DNA from: an uncultured Solirubrobacteraceae bacterium
Lineage (GTDB): Bacteria; Actinomycetota; Thermoleophilia; Solirubrobacterales; Solirubrobacteraceae
DNA: 5,502 bases
Reading direction: 5' to 3'
Assembly: GCA_955652215.1 (NCBI GenBank)
Contig: CATPAX010000092.1
Coordinates: 1 to 5,502, forward strand
Shown here: positions 1-5,287 of the stretch, in pieces
Position numbering within the stretch: the first letter of the stretch is position 1
Layout of the letters: every line of letters starts with the position of its first letter
Position numbers and translations under genes: made by a program
Notes under the pieces: generated by a model
Seen by the model: the letters and a program-made list of their open reading frames with translations, nothing else
Told to the model about the DNA's origin: nothing
The model's database searches: none

Positions 1-1542
1 GCGACGATCATCGTCAACGAGGACGCCTTCAGCCGGCGCAACCTCGACAAAGCCGGGTACTCCGAGAACCCGCTCGAAGACGGCTCGCTTGATTCCTACC
101 GAGTCCACCGGATCCCTATGAGCGCGATGACAGCCCGAGCAGTGGAGAGCGTGGAGGGTGCGTCGACCCGCGACGCCGGCCGGGCCAAGAACCTGTTCGC
201 GCTCGGCGTCCTGTCGTGGCTCTACGGACGCCCCACGGACGTCACGCGCAACTGGATCGAGCACAAGTTCGCTCGTACGCCGGCGATCCTGAAGTCGAAC
301 CTCGCGGCCTTCAACGCGGGGTGGGCGTTCGGCGAGACGACCGAGCTGCTCGACGTCCAGTACCACGTAAAGCCCGCGACCGACGCCCCTCCGGGGACGT
401 ATCGCAACGTCAACGGGACCACCGCACTGGCACTCGGGCTGATCGCGGCGAGCGTTCGCAGCCGGCTCCCGCTGCTGCTCGCGAGCTATCCGATCACCCC
501 CGCTTCGGAGCTGCTTCACGAGCTCTCACGGCACGCGAGCTTCGGCGTGACGACGATCCAAGCCGAGGACGAGATCGCCGCGGGCGGGATGGCGCTCGGC
601 GCCGCGTTCGGCGGCAGGCTTGGGGTCACCGCTACAAGCGGGCCAGGGATGGACCTGAAGGCCGAGACGATCGGCCTTGCGGTCGCGCTCGAGCTGCCGC
701 TGATCGTGATCGACGTCCAGCGTGCCGGACCGTCCACCGGCATGCCCACCAAGACCGAGCAGTCGGACCTGCTGATGGCGCTCTACGGGCGTCACGGCGA
801 ATCGCCGCTGCCCGTCCTGGCGCCGAGCACGCCGGGCGGCTGCTTCGATGCGGCATTCGAAGCCGTCTCGATGGCGATCCGCTACCGGACGCCGGTGATC
901 CTCCTGTCCGACACGTTCCTGGCCTCCTCCTCGGAGCCGTGGCGGATCCCGGATGTCGCACACCTGCCGGCGATCGACCCGCAGTTTTCCAGCGCCTCCG
1001 CGGAGCCGTTCCTGCCGTACGGGCGTGATGAGCATCTGGTCCGACCGTGGGCGGTTCCCGGAACCCCGGGTCTTCAGCACCGGATCGGCGGGCTCGAAAA
1101 GGAGTCGGGTACCGGCAACGTGTCCTACGACGGCGCCAACCACGAGCAGATGACCGAGCTGCGTGGCGCGAAGGTCGCTGGAATCGTCCGCGACGTCCCG
1201 CCGCTCAAGGTCGACTCCGAGCCCGACGCGACCCTGCTGGTGCTCGGCTGGGGCTCGAGCGAGGGAGCGATTCGGGCGGGCGTCCGCCGCGCTCGCCGAT
1301 CGGGGCATCGGGTGGCCTGCGCGCACCTGCGCCACCTGAACCCGCTGCCGGCGAACACGGGCGACGTGCTGCGCTCGTTTGACCGGGTGCTCGTGCCCGA
1401 GATGAACACCGGCCAGCTCGCCCAGCTCCTACGCGCGAGGTATCTGGTGGACGTCGAGTCTTTCTGCAAGGTCCGTGGGCAGCCGCTGTTTGCAGCCGAG
1501 ATCGAGCAGGAAATCGCCGGACGCCAGGGAGAGCGGACGTGA
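1..1542 (+). CDS. korA: 2-oxoacid (2-oxoglutarate):ferredoxin oxidoreductase, fused gamma-alpha subunit, 5'-truncated
   Basis: The reading frame is open from base 1, so 513 residues of a larger protein are visible. Residues 1 to about 35 (containing VNEDAF and NPLEDGSL) look like the end of the gamma domain that is fused N-terminally in this family. The alpha part follows: pyruvate-ferredoxin oxidoreductase domain I from about residue 138, with YPITP at 163-167, an AEDE-x-AAGGMALGAA stretch, TSGPG at 212-216 and GMPTKTEQSD around 247-256. Domain II follows, with VLGWGSS at 414-420 and a conserved C-terminal KVRGQP. In the family this subunit binds 2-oxoacid and CoA and works with the TPP/4Fe-4S beta subunit to make acyl-CoA, CO2 and reduced ferredoxin. 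Full-length relatives such as the mycobacterial KorA have roughly 650 residues, so about a quarter is missing upstream. The ATG at 118 is internal, not the start. The stop overlaps the korB start by 4 nt, so the two are probably translationally coupled. 2-Oxoglutarate is the likely substrate, but related 2-oxoacids are not excluded. Confidence 0.93.
   Translation, partial: ATIIVNEDAFSRRNLDKAGYSENPLEDGSLDSYRVHRIPMSAMTARAVESVEGASTRDAGRAKNLFALGVLSWLYGRPTDVTRNWIEHKFARTPAILKSNLAAFNAGWAFGETTELLDVQYHVKPATDAPPGTYRNVNGTTALALGLIAASVRSRLPLLLASYPITPASELLHELSRHASFGVTTIQAEDEIAAGGMALGAAFGGRLGVTATSGPGMDLKAETIGLAVALELPLIVIDVQRAGPSTGMPTKTEQSDLLMALYGRHGESPLPVLAPSTPGGCFDAAFEAVSMAIRYRTPVILLSDTFLASSSEPWRIPDVAHLPAIDPQFSSASAEPFLPYGRDEHLVRPWAVPGTPGLQHRIGGLEKESGTGNVSYDGANHEQMTELRGAKVAGIVRDVPPLKVDSEPDATLLVLGWGSSEGAIRAGVRRARRSGHRVACAHLRHLNPLPANTGDVLRSFDRVLVPEMNTGQLAQLLRARYLVDVESFCKVRGQPLFAAEIEQEIAGRQGERT
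1526..1531 (+). promoter_or_regulatory. Ribosome binding site for korB
   Basis: AGGGAG lies inside the last codons of korA, 7 nt before the GTG at 1539. It supports that GTG as the korB start, and the GTGA overlap (1539-1542) joins the korB start to the korA stop. Confidence 0.6.
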
Positions 1543-2555
1543 GCGCGGTGACCGAAACCGCTGGGCTGCTCACCAAGGCAGACTTCCAATCGGACCAGGA
1601 GACGCGCTGGTGCCCGGGCTGCGGGGACTACGCCGTGCTGGCGGCGGCCCAGCAGTTCATGCCGGAGCTCGACATACCCCCCGAGCGGATCGTGTTCATC
1701 ACCGGCATCGGCTGCGCGGGCCGGTTCGCCTACTACATGAACACCTATGGGATGCACGGGATCCACGGGCGAGCACTGACGCTTGCGACGGGACTCGCGT
1801 CGTCGCGCGAGGACCTCTCGATCTGGGTCGTGACCGGAGACGGGGACGCCCTGTCGATCGGTGGCAATCACCTGATCCACGCGCTCCGCCGAAACGTCCC
1901 GGTCAAGATCCTGTTGTTCAACAACCAGATCTATGGCCTCACGAAGGGGCAGGCGTCTCCGACCTCGGAGCTCGGCAAGATCACCAAGTCGACTCCGTTC
2001 GGCGTGTCGGATCATCCGTTCAATCCGGTCGCGCTTGCGCTTGGGGCGGAGGCGACGTTCGTGGCCAGGACGATCGATCGCGATCGCCGGCATCTCACCG
2101 ACGTCCTTCGGGCGGCGGCCGAGCACGACGGCGCTGCGCTGGTCGAGATCTACCAGAACTGCCCGGTGTTCAACGATGGCGCGTTTGCGGCGCTGACCGA
2201 GAAGGACACGCGCGAGGCCAACCAGATCCGGCTGGAGGCCGGCAAGCCGATCCGCTTCGGGGCGAACCAGGAGTACGGCGTCGCCCGCGGCCAGCACGGA
2301 GGGCTCGCGATCGTCGAGGTCGCCGCAGCCGGCGAGGATTCGCTGATCGTTCACGATCCCACGCGCGACGATGCCGGGCTTGCGTTCTCCCTCGCCCGGC
2401 TCGCCGAGGATCCCACCGGGCCCACTCCGATCGGGATCTTCCGCTCGGTGGGGCGTCCGGTCTTCGGGCGGCCGTCGCGGGTGCGCCACGAGCCTGCGGG
2501 GGAGAACGAGCTCGCAGAGCTCCTCACCGGCGGCGACACCTGGACCGTCGCCTGA
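1539..2555 (+). CDS. korB: 2-oxoacid (2-oxoglutarate):ferredoxin oxidoreductase, beta subunit
   Basis: This 338-residue protein is the TPP- and 4Fe-4S-binding catalytic partner of KorA. The cluster ligands expected from archaeal and bacterial homologues are all present: C25 and C28 (WCPGCG), C59 (GIGC) and C208 (QNCPVFNDGAF). The TPP/Mg motif is GDGDALSIGGNH at 100-111, followed by the conserved NNQIYGLTKGQ at 128-138 and HPFNP at 159-163. There is no ferredoxin domain, so a separate ferredoxin must take the electrons; none is encoded in the window. The start is GTG within the GTGA overlap with korA, preceded by AGGGAG. The length is close to that of other actinobacterial KorB proteins and no key residue is missing. 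The C-terminal extension after about residue 250 (conserved FRSVGRP, then an acidic tail) is usual for the two-subunit form. The korAB pair is the evidence for a 2-oxoglutarate enzyme; the exact substrate is inferred from family resemblance. Confidence 0.95.
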   Translation: MSAVTETAGLLTKADFQSDQETRWCPGCGDYAVLAAAQQFMPELDIPPERIVFITGIGCAGRFAYYMNTYGMHGIHGRALTLATGLASSREDLSIWVVTGDGDALSIGGNHLIHALRRNVPVKILLFNNQIYGLTKGQASPTSELGKITKSTPFGVSDHPFNPVALALGAEATFVARTIDRDRRHLTDVLRAAAEHDGAALVEIYQNCPVFNDGAFAALTEKDTREANQIRLEAGKPIRFGANQEYGVARGQHGGLAIVEVAAAGEDSLIVHDPTRDDAGLAFSLARLAEDPTGPTPIGIFRSVGRPVFGRPSRVRHEPAGENELAELLTGGDTWTVA

Positions 2556-2559
2556 GAGC

Positions 2560-2578
2560 CTACGCGTCGGCGACGTAG
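2560..2578 (+). terminator. Weak hairpin just after korB, possible korAB transcript end
   Basis: CTACG at 2560-2564 pairs with CGTAG at 2574-2578, and an inner CG/CG pair closes a TCGG loop, leaving one bulged A. It begins 5 nt after the korB stop. No T-run follows, so it could only be a non-canonical terminator or an RNA-stabilising hairpin. It lies within the last codons of the convergent rhodanese gene, so it may simply reflect coding sequence. Confidence 0.25.
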
Positions 2579-2892
2579 CCGTCGGGGGGCTCGATCGGCA
2601 GTCCCGCGGCGACCCAGTCGAGCAGCCCACCCGCCATGTTGTGCGCGTCGTAACCGGCGCCGCGGAACGCCTGCGCCGCCATCCCTGAGCGCGCGCCACT
2701 GCGGCAGTAGAAGACGATCGCGGCATCTCGCCGCAGCTCCCCGGCGCGCTCGACCAGCTCGTTCAGCTCGACGTAGCTGTCGCCGGCGATCCGACCCGCC
2801 TCGCGCTCGTGCGCCGTACGAACGTCGATCAGCTCGATCTCACCGCGGGGGAGGAGCTCGGCGACCTGGGCGGGGGTGAGGTCTGGCTCCAT
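2560..2892 (-). CDS. Single-domain rhodanese-like sulfurtransferase
   Basis: This 110-residue protein has the size of stand-alone rhodaneses of the GlpE/PspE type. The N-terminal part has LIDVR at 21-25, the usual rhodanese signature, then a conserved H28-E29 and GRIAG. The active loop is CRSGARS at 63-69, with C63 as the expected persulfide-carrying cysteine, followed by AAQAFRGAGY and the C-terminal MAGGLLDW (86-93) typical of the fold. No signal peptide or membrane segment is seen, so it is probably cytosolic. Family members move sulfane sulfur from thiosulfate or persulfides to acceptors such as cyanide, thioredoxin or thiol proteins; the partner cannot be told from the sequence. The ATG at 2892 is the first possible start, because an in-frame TAG immediately precedes it. 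There is no good Shine-Dalgarno. Its stop is 4 nt from the korB stop in convergent orientation, and it is divergent from the cell-wall gene. Confidence 0.9.
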   Translation of the reverse strand: MEPDLTPAQVAELLPRGEIELIDVRTAHEREAGRIAGDSYVELNELVERAGELRRDAAIVFYCRSGARSGMAAQAFRGAGYDAHNMAGGLLDWVAAGLPIEPPDGYVADA

Positions 2893-2902
2893 CTAAGACC
2901 CG

Positions 2903-2908
2903 AATCTA
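2903..2908 (-). promoter_or_regulatory. Candidate -10 box for the rhodanese gene
   Basis: On the minus strand TAGATT lies 10 nt before the ATG, fitting TANNNT. With no Shine-Dalgarno visible, this suggests a leaderless or very short-leader transcript. No convincing -35 box is seen at the expected distance, so support is weak. Confidence 0.3.
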
Positions 2909-2962
2909 GACCACCCAACGCGCCGGTCGCGACTCCTCCCGCAGCGCTCCATAACAACAACC

Positions 2963-2992
2963 GTGACATCTATCTTGCAGGTCCTGTAGGCT
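2963..2992 (+). promoter_or_regulatory. Candidate promoter for the riboswitch and cell-wall hydrolase transcript
   Basis: GTGACA (2963-2968; 5 of 6 matches to TTGACA) is followed, after 18 nt, by TAGGCT (2987-2992), which fits the TANNNT -10 box common in Actinobacteria. Transcription would begin near 2999, giving an untranslated leader of about 170 nt that contains the whole c-di-AMP aptamer. Its position just upstream of the aptamer is the main support. Confidence 0.5.
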
Positions 2993-3013
2993 GACGCGCC
3001 GAAACAGAACCCA

Positions 3014-3147
3014 GCCGAATTCCCGCGCGCCAAGGCGTCCGGGAAACGGGGAACCCATTGGAGCCCACCAGCTCCTGGGGCGAGTCGCCGGAAGTTCCGG
3101 CGTAGCGCGACTCTTTCAGCGCGAGCCCGACAGCTAACCCCGTAGGC
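3014..3147 (+). ncRNA. c-di-AMP riboswitch (ydaO-yuaA class)
   Basis: The most conserved part of this class is present at 3129-3147: GACAGCTAACCCCGTAGGC. The expected helices can be drawn. P1 pairs GCC 3014-3016 with GGC 3145-3147. TTCCC 3020-3024 pairs with GGGAA 3041-3045, with an added small stem in its loop (3027-3030/3035-3038). CGGGG 3047-3051 pairs with CCCCG 3138-3142. CCCA-TT-GGAGC 3054-3064 pairs with GCTCC-TGGG 3071-3079. A 7-bp hairpin spans 3086-3102, and GCGC 3105-3108 pairs with GCGC 3119-3122. Compared from memory with the Thermoanaerobacter (CGGAG/CTCCG; GGGA/TCCC) and Bacillus ydaO (GGGC/GCCC) aptamers, the helices are kept while their bases change, as expected for a real structured RNA. 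The class senses c-di-AMP and in Actinobacteria often precedes cell-wall hydrolase genes, as it does here. Most known members turn expression off on binding. P1 looks short (3 clear pairs). Confidence 0.93.
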
Positions 3148-3169
3148 CCAGGAGAGAGAAGGGGATCAG
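3147..3169 (+). promoter_or_regulatory. Ribosome binding region and probable riboswitch expression platform
   Basis: Only 22 nt separate the aptamer from the TTG start, which leaves no room for an intrinsic terminator there. This stretch has two purine-rich candidates: AGGAG at 3150-3154, well placed for sequence but 15 nt from the start, and AAGG(GG) at 3159-3164 with normal spacing. CCCAGGAG (3147-3154) is perfectly complementary to CTCCTGGG (3072-3079) inside the aptamer, so access to this region may depend on the aptamer fold. The switching direction is inference. Confidence 0.5.
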
Positions 3170-4099
3170 TTGTCGCACCCACGTGTCGCCCACGCCGCCC
3201 GATCGGCGCTCGCCACCGCTCTTGCTGGGACACTGCTCGTCGCCGTTCCGGCGGCGGCCTCGACGCGCCACCGCCATCGCCATCACCACGTCCACCACGT
3301 TCGCGGCGGATCCGGGGGTCCGGGCGGTACCGGCGGAGTCTCGCTGTCCGGCGGCGGCACCCCGTCTGGCACGACGACGCGGAAGAAGTCCTCGCGCAAG
3401 CTTCCCGGGGACTCCCGGCATCTCGGCGACCGCGTCCTGCGACCGGGGATGAGCGGCCACGACGTGCGGGTTCTCCAGGACTACCTCACGATCGCCGGCT
3501 ATCCGGTGGCGATCGACGGCGGCTTCGGCTCCCGGACCGAGCAGCAGGTGAAGGCATTCCAGACCGCTCACCAGCTCAAGCCGAACGGGATCGTCACGGT
3601 CCCGGTCGAGCTGCTGCTGCGCGCAGTGGTGGCCCAGATCGATTCGATTCCACCTGTCGGCAGGACGCGGATCAACGCCGACGGCACCGCCACGGCCCCG
3701 GCCGGCGCGCCGGCGATCGTCAAGAAGATCGTCGCCGCGGCCAACCGGATCATCGATAAGCCCTACGCATACGGCGGCGGCCACGGCAACTGGAACGACT
3801 CCGCCTACGACTGCTCGGGCGCCGTCAGCTACGCGCTTCACGGTGCTGGGCTCCTATCTGCGCCAGAGGCTTCGACCGAGCTCGAGTCCTACGGCAGCCC
3901 TGGAAAGGGTCGCTGGGTGACCATCTACGCAAACTCGGGGCATACCTGGATCGTTGTCGGCGGAAGAGCATTCGACACCGCCGGCTACTCCGGCCCGAAC
4001 ATCCCGGCAGGAAGCGGGCCCCGCTGGCGCTCGGACCCACTCGCGAACCTCAACGACGGCACGGGTGGCTACGTGGTCCGTCACCCCGCCGGCCTCTAG
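3170..4099 (+). CDS. Secreted peptidoglycan-binding, NlpC/P60-like cell-wall hydrolase
   Basis: This 309-residue protein has an export signal: basic residues R5 and R11, a hydrophobic stretch at about 13-26, and AAA at 28-30 as a likely signal peptidase I site. The mature N-terminus would begin with a histidine-rich tract (7 His in residues 34-43), then a Gly/Ser/Thr linker to about 80. Residues 86-151 form a peptidoglycan-binding domain (LRPGMSGHDVRVLQDYL, then DGGFGSRTEQQVKAFQ). The C-terminal domain, from about 183, has YDCSGAVSYAL with C215 and SGHTWIVV with H258, the Cys/His pair expected of NlpC/P60-type peptidases; the third polar residue is not obvious. It probably cleaves peptide stems in the wall, but a cell-wall amidase of a related fold is possible. 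The TTG at 3170 is the only credible start: an in-frame TAG at 3143 precedes it and no ATG or GTG lies between. A c-di-AMP riboswitch lies directly upstream, tying expression to wall or osmotic signalling. Confidence 0.85.
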   Translation: MSHPRVAHAARSALATALAGTLLVAVPAAASTRHRHRHHHVHHVRGGSGGPGGTGGVSLSGGGTPSGTTTRKKSSRKLPGDSRHLGDRVLRPGMSGHDVRVLQDYLTIAGYPVAIDGGFGSRTEQQVKAFQTAHQLKPNGIVTVPVELLLRAVVAQIDSIPPVGRTRINADGTATAPAGAPAIVKKIVAAANRIIDKPYAYGGGHGNWNDSAYDCSGAVSYALHGAGLLSAPEASTELESYGSPGKGRWVTIYANSGHTWIVVGGRAFDTAGYSGPNIPAGSGPRWRSDPLANLNDGTGGYVVRHPAGL

Positions 4100-4114
4100 A
4101 CCTCACAGCAGGCG

Positions 4115-4120
4115 TAGGAT
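4115..4120 (+). promoter_or_regulatory. Candidate -10 box for the acyl-CoA dehydrogenase gene
   Basis: TAGGAT ends 9 nt before the ATG at 4130, so transcription would begin about at or 3 nt before the start codon (leaderless or nearly so). The only G-rich tract (GGGG, 4125-4128) is too close to the ATG to serve as a Shine-Dalgarno. No clear -35 box is seen. The box suggests the gene need not depend on the riboswitch transcript. Confidence 0.4.
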
Positions 4121-4129
4121 CAGCGGGGC

Positions 4130-5284
4130 ATGTCCGCGCTCGCTGATCTGTACACGGTTCCCCAGGAGTATCTGGACTTCCGCGACACGATCCGCCGGAT
4201 CGCGCAGGAGCGGATCGCACCGCGGGCGGCCGAGATAGACGAGAAGGCCGAGTACCCGCACGACCTGCGCGCGCTGCTCGCCGAGCACGACATCCTGGGG
4301 CTCCCGTTCGACATCGAGCACGGTGGCACGGGCACCGGCGCGCTGATGCTGGCGATGGCGATCGAGGAGATCGCCAAGGCGTGTGCCTCGACGGCTCTGA
4401 TCCTGATGATCCAGGACCTCGGCACCCTCCCGATCAAGCTGTTCGGCTCAGAACAGCTGAAGGCTTCGTTCCTGCCGCGGTGTGCTTCGGGCGAATTGTC
4501 TCCGGCATTCGCCCTGTCCGAGCCCGACGCGGGGTCCGATCCTGGGGGCATGCGTACCCGTGCCACCCGCGAGGGCAACGAATGGGTGCTCGAGGGGACC
4601 AAGAACTGGATCACCAATCTCGGGATCGCGGACTTCTACGTGGTGTTCGCGGTGACCGATCCAGAGGTCGGCCACTCCCTCGGCATCACCGCGTTCGTCG
4701 TCGAGGCCGACCGCCCCGGGTTCAGCGTCGGAAAGCTCGAACACAAGCTGGGTATCCGCGGCTCGCCCACGGGCCAGCCGATCTTCGAGGGCGTTCGCGT
4801 GCCCGATGAGAACGTCATCGGGGAGGTCGGCCAGGGATTCAAGGTCGCGATGGCGACGCTCGACCGCTCGCGCCTCGGCGTGGCGGCACAGGCGCTCGGG
4901 ATTGCCCAGGGAGCGACCGACTATGCCGCTGCCTATGCCCGCGAGCGCAAGCAGTTCGGCAGGCCGATCAACTCCTTCCAGGCGATCCAGTTCAAGCTTG
5001 CCGACATGGAGACCCAGTGCGCGGCCGGGCGCGAGCTCCTCTACCAGGCCTGTGCGAAAGTCGACCGCGGCCAGCCCGACATCGGCAAGTACTCGGCGAT
5101 GGCGAAGCTGTTCTGCTCCGACGCCGCGATGGCGGTGACCGTGGAGGCGATACAGGTGCTCGGTGGCTACGGCTACGTCAAGGAATATCCGGTCGAGCGG
5201 ATGATGCGCGACGCGAAGATCACGCAGATCTACGAGGGCACCAACGAGATCCAGCGGCTTGTGATCGCGCGTACCCTCCAGTAG
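4130..5284 (+). CDS. Acyl-CoA dehydrogenase, FadE25-like
   Basis: This 384-residue protein has the full length and three-part layout of soluble acyl-CoA dehydrogenases: an N-terminal helical domain (about 13-122), a beta-sheet middle domain (about 126-222) and a C-terminal helical domain (about 233-382). The middle domain opens with the signature FALSEPDAGSD (127-137) and has TKNWITN, part of the flavin-binding region. The C-terminal domain has RERKQFGRP (from 271), GGYGY (345-349) and MRDAKITQIYEGTNEIQR, in which E369 is in the position of the catalytic base of short/medium-chain enzymes. It should oxidise an acyl-CoA to the trans-2-enoyl-CoA using FAD and pass electrons to ETF. The overall sequence recalls mycobacterial FadE25. 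Straight- or branched-chain specificity cannot be read off. It is 30 nt downstream of the cell-wall gene, with its own likely -10 box, and just before a small membrane protein gene. Confidence 0.95.
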   Translation: MSALADLYTVPQEYLDFRDTIRRIAQERIAPRAAEIDEKAEYPHDLRALLAEHDILGLPFDIEHGGTGTGALMLAMAIEEIAKACASTALILMIQDLGTLPIKLFGSEQLKASFLPRCASGELSPAFALSEPDAGSDPGGMRTRATREGNEWVLEGTKNWITNLGIADFYVVFAVTDPEVGHSLGITAFVVEADRPGFSVGKLEHKLGIRGSPTGQPIFEGVRVPDENVIGEVGQGFKVAMATLDRSRLGVAAQALGIAQGATDYAAAYARERKQFGRPINSFQAIQFKLADMETQCAAGRELLYQACAKVDRGQPDIGKYSAMAKLFCSDAAMAVTVEAIQVLGGYGYVKEYPVERMMRDAKITQIYEGTNEIQRLVIARTLQ

Positions 5285-5287
5285 AGA

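Noticed and set aside
118..120. ATG as the start of the first gene
   Set aside because: The frame is open from base 1 and the preceding 39 codons encode conserved gamma-domain tail sequence (NEDAF, NPLEDGSL), so this Met is internal and the gene begins before the window.
526..1335. Minus-strand open frame of 269 codons inside korA
   Set aside because: Shadow of korA on the opposite strand; no motifs and Arg-rich composition.
1475..2578. Second plus-strand frame of 367 codons overlapping korB
   Set aside because: Low-complexity Arg/Gly/Ala translation, while the korB frame carries all four cluster cysteines and the TPP motif.
1125..2726. Long minus-strand open frame (533 codons) across korA, korB and the rhodanese gene
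   Set aside because: It is antisense to three genes with clear family motifs. Its translation is Arg/Pro/Ala-rich with no recognisable domain, as expected for high-GC shadow frames.
3086..3102. GC-rich palindrome read as a simple terminator for an upstream transcript
   Set aside because: It falls at the position of a known aptamer hairpin and is not directly followed by a T-run; the ydaO-yuaA fold explains it.
2970..3233. Minus-strand open frame of 87 codons over the leader region
   Set aside because: It covers the riboswitch and the signal-peptide codons, has no domain, and the riboswitch explains the conservation pattern better.
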